The notes: a model not told the origin generated them from the letters alone. A stretch of DNA of 64,000 bases from Hydractinia symbiolongicarpus (GCF_029227915.1 NC_079882.1:12338001-12402000), one strand, 5' to 3'; positions 26,619 through 36,059 are shown, numbered from the stretch's first letter. Numbers and translations are program-made.

Positions 26619-26747
26619 TGAGGGTAAAGACGCCTAAAATCTGTTCCCCGAACGGAGTGCCGATACAGTGTCGGCGCCGTGCCGACGATGGGTCTTGATT
26701 TTGAAGAGTACCCCGATTGGATTGAAAAATATCGTTAAATTTGGGCT

Positions 26748-27013
26748 AAAATCCAGGAGTTGATATCTCAAAACTTAAAGACGGAGCCTGTAAAAAACAG
26801 CGTTACATCAACGCGAAACTAAAATACTACAAGGATGCGATAACGACTAAATTTCATGGTATGCGGGTACCCTACGATGAATTCTGCCAAGTCAGTGCCG
26901 TTCTGGCTATATCATCGGTGTATATGCAGGCAAAAACCACTACACTCAGGATACATTTTGTGCAATGTAGGTACAAGGACTTTAAAGTCGAATGGTTGCT
27001 GAGTGATGATTAA
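26748..27013 (+). pseudogene. Open frame without start codon, unknown protein
   Basis: About 88 codons open to TAA at 27011, with coding-like composition (KQRYINAKLKYYKDAITTKF, later YKDFKVEWLLSDD). No in-frame ATG at its beginning, and a stop lies just upstream. A related-looking start (MGLDFEEYPDWIEKYR) in another frame at 26687 may be its displaced N-terminus. Confidence 0.35.
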
Positions 27014-27074
27014 ATGTTTTATAACCCATACAAGGGTTACAAAACATATTAGGGCTTATAAACAGGTGGAGAAT

Positions 27075-27203
27075 CTAGGTAGCGCTGGCATACTGTACAG
27101 ATTGAAGTTTTTTTTCAATTTTATTCCTACCTTCCTGTCTCCCCTTCGCAACTAGCTGAGTACGCTCCCGTTCATTGATGTAGTCAACAATACGTTTAAA
27201 GCG
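27075..27203 (-). pseudogene. C-terminal piece of the LINE-split coiled-coil/membrane protein
   Basis: Minus strand from the LINE A-tail: FKRIVDYINERERTQLVAKG, then a basic RQEGRNKIEKKLQ stretch and stop at 27077-27075. Its charge pattern continues the helical region at 30206-30340 on the other side of the LINE, so I read it as the end of the same gene. The joining is inference from order, strand and style. Confidence 0.5.
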
Positions 27204-27397
27204 TTTTTTTTTTATATATATATAATAATTTAGAAAGACAGATACAGAAAAAAATGAAAAAATACTAAAAGTACGACATTTAAATAGGTGTTAGACAAAC
27301 CTAACTACCAAAATAAACAAAAATAAAATATAAGTAATATACAATATATTTTAACGCTTTAGAAATGGGCAAGAAAAAAATTTAAGAGAAGGGTTAA

Positions 27398-28416
27398 GGT
27401 TACTGTAAAGGAAACAAATTTTTTTTAGGTTTTTTGCAAAAAATTCATGACATATAGAAAAGAAATTCGATTTCGAATGACATATTTAATATTCCATGAC
27501 AATATTTGGAACATCCCTTTTTTTTGGAAAGAGCCTTTTCAGAGGTGTTATATCCTTCACACCTTCGAGAAAATATGTGCAAAATGAGTTACGCATATTT
27601 TTTGTAAACATTAAACATGAAATGAAACTACCGTATAAATATATACATAATAATATTTTTAGATAGTTTACTTTCACCATCGATATATATATATAAATGT
27701 TGTCATATAAAAAATCATTAAAAAAAATCAAAGTTAAGGAGTATGCATATAAGCTTTCTCTTGTAACCCTGACTTCTGTCTGTTAATAATACTGAACGCG
27801 TACACGCATATTCAGCATAAAGAAAAAATTCACACTTCTATCATCTTTCTGCATACTCAGTTTACACATTTTCAAAACACCTACGAATGCCTTTACGTTT
27901 GTGGTCTCTTTTTCCGAAAGCTTCCTATTGGCTCATTGAAATTTTCGGTAATGGAAAGCCGAAAAATTTATGCACAAAAGGTTCCCGGATTTTTTTGTAT
28001 AAATTACTGATTAGCGAATTATGACGACAGAAAGAAAAAATATGCATTTTTTTGAATGATTATATATAATTACAAATAATTTCATAACGACGTTGTTACA
28101 AAAAAAAAAACCGGGAACCTTTTTGAATTTAATTTATGTTGGATGTAATAGTGCAAAAACGAGACGTCTGCGACCACGCGTTCGGAAAAAGAAGCCATTT
28201 TAAAACGTACGGTGAAAAAAAAATGGTGTGTGTTTAATTCATTATATTTTCTTTTTGGAAAATTAACATCTCACGAAAAAAACACCATCAAAAAATTCTT
28301 TCATCAAGCATTCAGAAACAAAAAAAAATTAAAAAAAATGTAAAAGTATTGATAAATTATTAAAAAGGGTTTTTCTGAGACTACTCATCAAGTGAGTTTT
28401 TTCCTTTACAGTAACC
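27398..28416. mobile_element. TTAA-flanked non-autonomous DNA transposon A (1019 bp)
   Basis: TTAA at 27394-27397 and 28417-28420 flank termini GGTTACTGTAAAGGAAA...TTTCCTTTACAGTAACC. Including the TTAA and one more base the inverted repeat is 22 bp and perfect (27393-27414 with 28400-28421). No transposase ORF inside. TTAA target sites are used by piggyBac and Kolobok; the GG...CC ends fit the Kolobok RR...YY rule better than the piggyBac CCY...RGG rule. It cuts the LINE just after its stop codon. Confidence 0.8.
27909..28195. repeat. Imperfect long palindrome inside transposon A
   Basis: AAAAGGTTCCCGGATTTTTT at about 27977 is nearly the reverse complement of the sequence ending CCGGGAACCTTTTT at about 28125, and CTCTTTTTCCGAA at 27909 pairs with TTCGGAAAAAGAAG at 28182. 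A fold-back core. Confidence 0.55.
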
Positions 28417-30205
28417 TTAACTCAAAAAAGAAGTCCCTCAAATCTTCCTGACGATTTAAGAAACACAATTGTGTTATTCAGTATAGATATGTTTTTGACC
28501 ATATTAGTGTTTTTTTGGCCATAAAGAAGTACTCGCACTAGGTTTTCATCAGAAAAATTCGAAATATTACCAATTATTTCTATAATATTATCAAGAAGGA
28601 GTTTTCTTTGGTTACCATAAAAACTACAGCGCAAGAGGAAGTGAGACGTGGTTTCTGATTCTAAAAGTCCACAATTACATAAAGGAACAAGCGTATCAGC
28701 GAAGTTATGCCGATGCTTATGGCCCTTTAGGTGACTCATACTAACTCTTAAACATGTTAAAAATTTCAAACCAAGAGAGCCCATTATATTATAAATAGGT
28801 GAAGGTTTAGGGCGAATAAACTTGAGAATGGATTTTTTAAACAAGGGCAAAGAATCTAATTCCCTGATTGCTACATCGAGTTTGTTCCATTCATTTATCG
28901 AGTACGGGAAAAAAGAATGTGCAAAGTAGTTACCCCGTGATGGTATGCGATTAAATAAATTTCTACGAAAAACACTACGCAAACACACATAACCAGGTAA
29001 AATATCAATGAGATACTGAGGAGCATCTCCACTTGCAATTTTATAAAATAAGCATAACCTACGATACCATCGCCTATCACGGAGACTTTATAGACCTAGT
29101 TCTTGGTAAATTTTCTCCCTTGATGTCCCCCTATAGCACCTGCTATTGCTAGAGCAGCATTATATTGAACAGATTCGATCCTGCTACAGAAGGTATCATT
29201 ATGCGGCTGGTCATAAATTACATCCGCATAATCGAGATGAGGGCGCACAAATGACCTGTACATGGTAACAAGAGCGCTTCTGGGTAGGCTGCCGACAAGT
29301 TGTTTGATAAGACCAATACCTCTATTAGCTTTGGCAATCTTTTCATTTAAATGATGATCAAAGGCTAATTTCGCATCAAGTGTTAGACCAAGGTGCTTTT
29401 GATAAGGTACAACTAAAACAGGGGCATTGTTGAAAAGAAGTGGGGGTTGGATTTTGGGAGTTCTTTTTTTAGAGAAAAAAACTTCTGAAGCCTGTTTTTT
29501 GAGGTCTGGGTTAAATGATATTTTCCACTGATGAGCCCACATATTAATGGCATCGAGGTCCCCGTTTAAATCATTACAAGACTTTTCAATAGAAGTTACA
29601 ATAGAAAATAAGGACGTGTCATCAGCAAATAACTTGGTTGAAGGGACTAAGTTATTAGGTAGATCATTAATATAAATAAGAAATAACAATGGACCCAAAA
29701 CGGACCCCTGAGGAACGCCGGCAAGTACATCCTTCCACGTCGAATGTTGCCCGTTGAGAACAACCCGTTGTTGACGATTTTTTAGATAGTTTTCAAGAAC
29801 ACTAAAAAGTTCTCCCTGAACACCATAACTTTTTAGCTTGAAAAGAAGGCCATTATGCCAAACTTTGTCAAACGCTTTAGACATATCAAGAAATACGCCT
29901 CTAGTTTCAAGAGAGGTCTTTCCATCAAAAGCTTTATAAATTTCATGAGTAATTGCCACAAGTTGATTGACACAGGAATCTCCAGGTCTGAATCCAGATT
30001 GCTTATCTGTAAAGATATTATTACTCTGAAAGTAATTGAAAAGGTTATTGAAAATAACTTTTTCAAAAACTTTCCCAAAGATTGGCAGTAGTGATATAGG
30101 TCTATAGTTATGAACTTGCTACTTGCTTGACTTTTTGTGAACAGGAACAATATTTCCTTTTTTCCAGTTTTCGGGAAAAGTTCCTGACTTGAGGGCGTTG
30201 ACGTA

Positions 30206-30712
30206 TCTGTTCCTTCAATAGCATATACCGTTGTTTTTCTTGCATAATGAGACTAAACTCATAATCGTTGATAACCCCCGTTTTCTACTGCTTTTGAGAT
30301 AAGATCAACAAACGAATTCAATTTTGATTCCGCGAGTAGTCTGATACTTTCATCTTTCTGCGGAACGCTTCAAAAAGATTGGATGTTAAACCCAATCTTC
30401 TTAAAGCGTTCCGCAGACCGGCCTGCCCGATACCATGGCTATACAGAGCGGGGCACCCAGACCCGAGTCTAACGCTCCGATTCCGACACCTGAGGTGATA
30501 ATACTAACGCTCAGTAATCCATGATCACAATACCTCAACCACGTCCCATGCATCTTGAACTTTTTTGCAAGCCTGTCTTGCACTTTAATCTCCCTTCGAA
30601 TATATTTTTCAATTTCTTCGATTTTTTTGAGTATATAATTTTGACTTTCGTGGATAGTATCGTCCTCAGGCGCACTTGGTAAATTCGGATACAACTTGGT
30701 TATATCGTTCAT
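30206..30712 (-). pseudogene. N-terminal part of LINE-split coiled-coil/membrane protein
   Basis: ATG at 30712. A helical, charged N-terminus (YILKKIEEIEKYIRREIKVQ) precedes a glycine-rich hydrophobic stretch (SVSIITSGVGIGALDSG). The frame closes at 30401 inside a large hairpin. In other frames the same strand carries ESIRLLAESKLNSFVDLISK and SLIMQEKQRYMLLKEQIRQ up to the LINE junction near 30205. Similar proteins (helix, hydrophobic glycine-rich hairpin, long helix) are, to my recollection, frequent in cnidarian virus-like or repeated loci. Broken by the hairpin, a frameshift and the LINE. Confidence 0.5.
30358..30416. repeat. Strong 25-bp hairpin
   Basis: Arms 30358-30382 and 30392-30416 pair at 23 of 25 positions around a 9-nt loop; the outer 13 bp (CTGCGGAACGCTT) are perfect. 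It lies inside a coding region and introduces the stop of the ORF at 30401. Confidence 0.85.
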
Positions 30713-31112
30713 CGTTTATTCTATCAGTAAATGCATCGTAATTCCAGTAAACAAAAAAATTTTTGTTGTGGTGATATTCGTCCGTCAGCATGAAATCGAG
30801 GCAATCCGTAGAACTTTTCAAGGGAAGGTAAATTGGAGTGTCAAAACTCCAGGCAAGCATGTCCTCCTAGGCGTTTAACTCCTTGGGCGCAAGCAAACCG
30901 AGAATTTTGTACTTTTTTCCGTTAGGCAGGCAGTCATCTTCGTCCAAATGAGGGCAAACCAGTCTCAATCTTTGGTAGACGTCAGTCTTGTAGAAGGCAT
31001 CATAGTCGCCCTTTGTTCAGTACTTTCCACCAGCTGGAGCAGGTAGGCTCATGAACTCTTGCAGTGGTCTGTTAATAACCACCGTGTAACCTTCATTGCC
31101 TGCAGAGTCCAT
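30666..31112 (-). pseudogene. Unknown element protein with two in-frame stops
   Basis: Minus frame of 149 codons: MDSAGNEGYTVVINRPLQEF ... stop after AGGKY, KTDVYQRLRLVCPHLDEDD ... stop after PKELNA, then the last third (SFDTPIYLPLKSSTDC, NYDAFTDRINDERYNQ) to TGA at 30668-30666. Composition stays coding-like across both stops, so this is a recently inactivated gene. Its 3' end overlaps the next minus-strand gene start (30712) by 47 nt. No family recognised. Confidence 0.5.
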
Positions 31113-31301
31113 TTTTCAGGATAAACAGTTTGATTTTCTCCTGTACCTGTCTGTTGACGATAGTTTCCAGATCCTCGATCCTGTACAGACCGTTCATGAT
31201 CTAGATTCGAGTAACCCCTTGATCAGGCCCTGTTTTACGGCTGGTAGACTCGTTGTCGCTGTAAATGTTAAGCCACACGGGTCTAATACTAATAGATTTC
31301 A
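31093..31301 (-). pseudogene. Two short overlapping minus-strand ORF pieces
   Basis: 31301-31194 is open without ATG (LLVLDPCGLTFTATTSLPA, ending LLESRS). It is followed by a 34-codon ORF from ATG 31197 (MNGLYRIEDLETIVNRQVQE) to 31093, which overlaps the start of the next gene (31112) by 20 nt. Coding-like but unrecognised. Confidence 0.35.
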
Positions 31302-31468
31302 GGGCAATCCTCGTGTCCTGTCCCAGTTAATCCTCAAACATTGTAGATTTCAATATGTAGGTAATGTAGAGTTGCTTCATCCTCTCGTACAACCCGAAGG
31401 CAAAGTACAAGTCAAACAGGGGAGAATGGCCCCTCGGTATCACGAACTTGGAACATCAGGACCTGTAG

Positions 31469-32591
31469 GTGTCTACGGAATCACATATTTACGTGGTATT
31501 CCCCGAGTTTACCAAGTATGCCATCAAAATTCCAACAACCTACCTCAATGATCCTGTTAGGCTTAGACGGGTAGGACAAGCATTGGATTACTGGAACATT
31601 CAGGTTAATTTTGCAACCCATTGCGCAACCACCGCTTTAGGTATCTCCGCCAAGCATATGACGGGGTCCTTACCCGTTGTCAACTCAATTTTTAAATTTC
31701 ATGTATACTACCACATGCGTCGCATTCTGGCAAGAATGAAAGTACCCATGGCATTTGACGATGGCTTTGCTCAGTAAAAAAACCCCTACTCAATCTCTGG
31801 ATACTCACAATTATGTCGCGAATATGGTGCAGATCCCAATGGTCTGTACAAATTTAAGGCGGCAATGTCATCACTCACCAACGGTTCGTGGTGGTCTCAG
31901 GTTGCTGGGGACTATGCAAAATTCATCATGTCAACAACCCAGGACCTTACGGCAGAAGGTCTGACAAAATTGAGTGAAAGTATCCGCGTCTACGTAGTCT
32001 TGTTGCTTGGGTCGCAGGGGGGGGGGGGCAGTTGCCAAGGCATCCCTACTTGATTTTGGTGCGGACAACTATACGGCCAAGCAAATTCTGTTGCAAAAAT
32101 TTGAAAGTATGGTGCGGCGGGAAAAAAATGTAGAGCAAGACATAACGCATTTCCAAAAAGTGCTGCAATATGCCAGAGCACCGGTTAATTTTGCCTTTAT
32201 GCCCAGTGTGTACATGCTACCCTCAGACATGAACCTACGTATAGGTAAAATTGAGGGTTACAAAAACAATATCCTGATTGCACCTGCAAATGTAAACGTT
32301 GAGGTCCAGGTTGATGTGAACAATGTGAAGCCTATGGAGCATACCATCAAATATGCGGTACCCGCTAAACAGGCTATCAAAACCCCTCCTATGCATACTA
32401 TCAAACCACCTCCTAAGCATACTATCAAACCACCCCCTAAACATACTATCAAACAGGCTCCTGGGCAATCTATCAAACCAGCCCCTGAACTCAGGGAAGC
32501 CCCACAGGGGGAACAACATGAGGATACCAATGCAGTGCTGATCACGGCCAGAGTAGGGCTCATCATTGCCTACATCTGGCTTAAAAAATAG
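31469..32591 (+). pseudogene. Proline-rich, C-terminally anchored element protein, frameshifted
   Basis: Plus strand. 31469-31777 reads HIYVVFPEFTKYAIKI, LRRVGQALDYWNIQVNFATH, KFHVYYHMRRILARMK. After a frame change at about 31775, SQLCREYGADPNGLYKFKAA and GDYAKFIMSTTQDLTAEG follow; a run of nine G near 32020 marks a second change. The last part (from about 32040) has QILLQKFESMVRREK, then four to six copies of the unit HTIKPPPK and a C-terminal hydrophobic helix (NAVLITARVGLIIAYIWLKK) to TAG 32589-32591. A stalk-like, membrane- or particle-anchored protein is plausible. No family named; start uncertain. Confidence 0.5.
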
Positions 32592-32593
32592 GT

Positions 32594-33168
32594 CTAATAT
32601 GTTGACGAAACACATTGGACTTTTCTCTTTCCAACATAACCCACAACAAAAGCAACGGCGGCAGTGGTTGCCATGTACAGGTGTTTGGCTGCATATTCGA
32701 CAATCTTTGCGGCTACCCTGAGAAAGAAGGAGACTACGGTGCCAATAATACCGGGTAATGCAGCAGCTGCCTTACCTGCCAGGTATTTCAGGAATTTTTC
32801 CAATCTTCCAGCTGCTTTTCTACAAAGCCCTTTCCTGTGGCACCTCCCCTTGCACCTATCGCAGCACCTCCTCCTGTAACTGTGAGTTCGATGGTGGAAA
32901 TCAGTAGACCAATAGCCGAGACCATACTGGCTATAGTAAGATCCTGCTCCTTGAACAAGATCTTGAGCTTTTCAAGAAGGGATGTATCATCTCCGGCGAT
33001 TTTTATCCCTCTTCTTTCGCGTTCGGTGAAAACTTCATCGCCGCCAACCGAAGTATCTTCGATAAGGCTTCCGTCTTGTCTATGACGTTCTCGAGCAATG
33101 GCATCATTTTGATAGCATCAGTCTTCTCCTCGACGTGATCGATCTCCTTCAAGAGTTTCTGGGCCATT
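32594..33168 (-). pseudogene. Multi-helix membrane protein of the element, frameshifted
   Basis: ATG at 33168 (MAQKLLKEIDHVEEKTDA). After a frame change near 33060, LLEKLKILFKEQDLTIASMV and a hydrophobic Gly-rich segment ISTIELTVTGGGAAIG follow. After another change near 32810, the tail FLKYLAGKAAAALPGIIGTV and YMATTAAVAFVVGYVGK runs to 32594. Three or so membrane-prone helices. It ends 2 bp from the end of the convergent plus-strand gene. Unknown family. Confidence 0.45.
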
Positions 33169-33176
33169 GTCTTACT

Positions 33177-33584
33177 GCCTTTGTTGGGTGTTGGGTGTAT
33201 AGTCGGGGAAACCCGTGAGTTGCAGACGCGTCGAGCCCAGACTTGTTATAATGGTCTTCGGGGATAGGACCCCCCTTCCATCTTTCCTCATAATCTTTTC
33301 GATAATATCCTCACCCCTGAAATAACGTTTATTCGCTTTCAGTTCAAACTTATCGTCATGTTCCGCATTAGGTAGCCCAGCTCCTCCTTAAGATGTTTGT
33401 ACACACTCTTGACCTTGTCCTTTACCGCATCTCCCCTCAGCCTATGCAGGTTGTCTCCAAGAACACCCTGTTGTTCTCCTGGTGTTGGAACAGGCCTTGG
33501 CGTTGCTGGAGGCTCTTCAGATCTATCATCTGGAAGATCCTCCTTGTGTGTAAAATCTGGTTCGAATACTGGGTTCGTTGGCAT
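33177..33584 (-). pseudogene. Pro-rich helical element protein, one frameshift
   Basis: ATG at 33584. N-terminal acidic and proline-rich part (TPRPVPTPGEQQG), then KDKVKSVYKHLKEELGYL. A frame change near 33370 leads to FELKANKRYFRGEDIIEKIM and LSPKTIITSLGSTRLQLTGF, stop at about 33177, 9 bp before the next start. It faces the capsid-like gene across an 83-bp divergent gap that should hold both promoters. Confidence 0.45.
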
Positions 33585-33667
33585 CCTTTATTTTTAAAAA
33601 AACCTCCCTAAAATAAATGAGTAACGCATTCGGAACTAAACTCGATCCTTACTAGGAGCTTAAAACG

Positions 33668-34147
33668 ATGCTGGGTATCAAGGGAAAAAGGCAGCGTGTC
33701 AAGATAAGCCACGTACCCTCTATGATCAACCAGAATGAGGACCTTTATATTGACATCCCTAATATAGGGCAAAATGATGTCATCTTTCCGGGGAGTATCA
33801 AGCTACTGTTTGACCTGGAGCTTACGGGGACAAACACGAAACGCACCATCGTCAGCAACATAGGTAAATCCCTGATACAAAACCTACGTATAGCCTTGAA
33901 CGGTAACGAAGTGCAAAACATTAGCGACTACAACACGCTCGCGGTCCACAGAAACCTGTGGTTGCCCAAATTTGAGAGGGAGAACAACTTGATCTTACAA
34001 GGTCTAAACCCAAACGATGGGAACATTCACGCCCTACAGGTAAAAGCTAGTGGCCACGTGGGTACCGACGAGGAGAAGGCCATTGCTGCCGCGTATGGTA
34101 ACACCTTTTACGTGCCCCTTGACAAGATAACGTTTCCTGGTGTCTGA
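33668..34147 (+). pseudogene. Capsid-protein-like N-terminal half (double jelly-roll type suspected), truncated
   Basis: ATG at 33668, 159 codons. After a basic start (MLGIKGKRQRVKISHVPSM), the segment with EDLYIDIPNIGQNDVIFPGS and LLFDLELTGTNTKRTIVSNI has the beta-strand and loop pattern I associate with major-capsid-like proteins of Polinton/adintovirus-type elements in animal genomes. A full protein would be some 500 residues; this frame ends after LDKITFPGV, because minus-strand sequence of another gene begins at about 34140. Capsid assignment is from recollection of the family and needs structural or profile comparison. Truncation means no capsid can be made from this copy. Confidence 0.5.
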
Positions 34148-34341
34148 AAGGTTTCCCAAGTGTAACCCTCGGAAAACTGGGCTTTAATATGGTCCTGAAT
34201 TATCTCGTGCATGGGTTGTATAGGGGGGCGGCGCTTGCCCTTTGACAGTTTCCTTTTATCGAGGTAGACGATACATGTACTTGTGGTTTCACCATTGCCC
34301 TTGATTTTGAACTGATTCAAGGCTAGAGATTTTGAACACAT
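34138..34341 (-). pseudogene. Zinc-ribbon-like small protein, 3' end lost
   Basis: Minus strand from ATG 34341 (MCSKSLALNQFKIKG), or from further upstream where KCSMCSK gives a CxxC pair. Basic middle (LDKRKLSKGKRRPPIQP), then HEIIQDHIKAQFSEGY. The last nine residues are antisense to the capsid-like ORF, so the natural end is missing. Nucleic-acid binding is plausible from the CxxC and basic patch only. Confidence 0.4.
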
Positions 34342-34368
34342 GGAACATTTTTGGCCTCTTCCATCATA

Positions 34369-34393
34369 TTCTATATCTCCAGGAGATATAGAA
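34369..34393. repeat. Perfect 12-bp palindrome, 1-nt centre
   Basis: TTCTATATCTCC-A-GGAGATATAGAA, between two minus-strand ORFs of the element. Could be a dimer-binding site or a hairpin. Confidence 0.8.
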
Positions 34394-34408
34394 ACCTTAC
34401 CACGCGGT

Positions 34409-34669
34409 CTATTTTGGAGATATTAACAATTTTTTATACCATCCCTGTTTAATCGCATATTCGCCGAATAGGATAGGCGCCCTCATATAACCAGCTAGCT
34501 TCAAACCATCCTCCAAGTCCATTTTAGCCCCAGGCCTCGAAACTCCTAGGGCATTTTTTATCCCCATAGCGATCAGAATTGTGTACGAGACCAGTCTGAC
34601 GGACTCCCATAAGGCATCAATAATCATGGTTTCTTTGGGACCCATATTTTCATCATGTTTGCTTGCCAT
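34409..34669 (-). CDS. 86-residue small membrane protein of the element
   Basis: ATG at 34669, TAA at 34409; intact. One hydrophobic segment (VRLVSYTILIAMGIKNALGV), then a second weaker one (LKLAGYMRAPILFGEYAIK) and a basic tail. Two-helix small membrane proteins are common in virus-like elements. No family recognised. Confidence 0.5.
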   Translation of the reverse strand: MASKHDENMGPKETMIIDALWESVRLVSYTILIAMGIKNALGVSRPGAKMDLEDGLKLAGYMRAPILFGEYAIKQGWYKKLLISPK

Positions 34670-34719
34670 TTATTAAATGTTATTTTTTGAGAAAATTCAT
34701 TGTATCTTGAAGATGTCAA

Positions 34720-36000
34720 TCTGCAAGACATCTGCCGATGGTGCAGTACACCAGGATCTCGAGATCTGTCATAGAGTCTCGGATTATAGGGTCTTCTTCG
34801 ATATCCCTGCGCAATTCATCCACGCTATCTACAATGTTTCCAATCATGTTGGCATACAGATTGACCACCTGAGTAGACAGTACTCTAGCTGTTTTCTCCC
34901 CTTTTTCCCAAAGCTAGCGTTGAAGGTACTCGGTATGGATCTTGTCGATAGCCTCGTCAGGGGCTTTAACAAAAGAGCCAGCTTGATGATTCTTTGTGGA
35001 TCTCTCTCAATCTCCTCATGATGTAGACCAGCGATGATGCCCCATTTGTAACACTCCTCATCATCATTTTTCGGGTTAATAATGGCCTTCTTAGAGGCTA
35101 TCCACTTAGGTGCTTGTATATACGATGAACCTTTTGTTAGCCTCAATCTGTGAAAGTCTGCATCGAGGTATAGTATTCTACTAATTGAAACCACTTTGGG
35201 GTAGTGCTGGATGCTCCACAACTGTTTTGATTTGGGCAAACATCCTATCCAGCAGGTCATCTACATTGCTACCCTGGAATACTGAGGCCACATTTCTATG
35301 GAAGACCTTCTTCACCTAAATGTACTCATCGTTGGCCCCCTCTATATTTGACGGCTTCTTCTACATAATCCATAGTGACAGCTGTAGACAGTGACATACT
35401 AACTCCATATCTTCTACTTGCTTTCAACAAAGGTTTTCACGTTTGGTGGCACCATCCCTATATACCTTCCGTCAACAGCGGAAACTTCGAAATGTTCTGT
35501 GGAGAGCATGCTTTGTGAAATCTTGCCCCGGCTGTTCATATAGATAGTCTTCCTCGGCCTCCTGTTCTACCTCGTCATGTAGCGCAGGTCTTGCGTTGGC
35601 GGTCCCATTATAGAGATTCATCACCGTACGTTTAAGGGTCGCATATGCACTCTTGACCCCCTCCTTTATAGATTTGGGGACGGCGTCCACAAGACAGTTG
35701 TACCATCCCTGCATCTTATCCCTTACAACAGAGCGATTTTTCGACAGCTCCTGTTTCTCGAATATATCCATGGCCCCCGGGGTTGGGAGTATAGTTATGC
35801 GTTGGACCCGCTTTCGTTGTCCAGCCCTTCTAGGTGGTCTCTGTGGTACGTCCTCTGTTGGTTTAACTGGAAGCCTTTTAGGTGGCCTCGGGGGTATTGT
35901 GGTACATTCTCCAATAGGGCAACCAATTCAGTTTATAATACCCCGTAAGTTCACGGCTTTTAGCTTCATCACGTAATTGTTTCACAGTATATGTATTCAT
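34720..36000 (-). pseudogene. SAP-motif, Pro/Arg-rich element protein, multiply broken
   Basis: Minus strand. From ATG 36000: MNTYTVKQLRDEAKSRELTG resembles the SAP DNA-binding motif. After a frame change near 35915, a basic proline-rich linker (PRPPKRLPVKPTEDVPQRPP) runs into 35771-35472 (VVRDKMQGWYNCLVDAVPKS). Shifted pieces continue: VDDLLDRMFAQIKTVVEHPA, then the striking ASKKAIINPKNDDEECYKWG (about 35080-35110), HEEIERDPQRI, and finally NMIGNIVDSVDELRRDIEED to TGA near 34724. The INPKN-D-ECxKW signature recurs, to my recollection, in proteins of Polinton-like loci in animals, often near the polymerase gene. At least four frame changes or stops. Treating the pieces as one gene is inference. 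Confidence 0.5.
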
Positions 36001-36059
36001 TCTTTATTATATAGAATTTTTACTTTGTCGGAAGATTTTATAACGGTCAAATACTAACG

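Larger units (their letters stand above)
27204..30205 (-). mobile_element. 5'-truncated LINE (CR1/L2/Jockey-like reverse transcriptase), frameshifted
   Basis: Minus-strand non-LTR retrotransposon. From 30205: LKSGTFPENWKKGNIVPVHK, a shifted-frame RT segment (30150-29960), then an intact block 29959-29096 with FLDMSKAFDKVWH, AGVPQGSVLGPLLFLIYIND and the catalytic FADD box. A frame change near 29130 leads to the C-terminal region 28988-28422 (LKGHKHRHNFADT, LCNCG, TSHFLLRC), ending at a stop. It has lost the endonuclease half. A T run at 27204-27213 is the A-tail. The 3' UTR is split by a TTAA-flanked element (27398-28416). It lies inside a gene of the virus-like island. Confidence 0.88.
24700..36000. 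mobile_element. Decayed integrated DNA-virus-like element (Polinton/adintovirus-like grade), interrupted by LINE
   Basis: A GC-richer island with small ORFs on both strands, little spacing and overlaps, in contrast to the intron-rich AT-rich host genes on each side. Contents in order: two arrays of 24-residue repeats, small membrane and Cys-rich proteins, a coiled-coil/hydrophobic protein split by a LINE, a proline-rich membrane protein, further membrane proteins, a capsid-like N-terminal half and a SAP-motif protein. Most ORFs have stops or frameshifts. No DNA polymerase, integrase, ATPase or protease was recognised, and no terminal inverted repeats were found, so ends are approximate. The viral interpretation rests mainly on the capsid-like protein and the gene layout. 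It may be a partial copy or several fragments. Confidence 0.6.

Noticed and set aside
27398-28416. piggyBac assignment for the TTAA element
   Set aside because: piggyBac termini normally begin CCY; these begin GG. Kept as TTAA-flanked, Kolobok-like at most.
31096-31551. 151-codon plus-strand frame in the element
   Set aside because: Minus-strand frames over most of it look more protein-like and end in overlapping starts; the plus frame is probably a shadow except near its 3' end.
32235-32615. Minus-strand frames opposite the proline-rich repeats
   Set aside because: Antisense of the HTIKPPPK repeats; low-complexity shadow.
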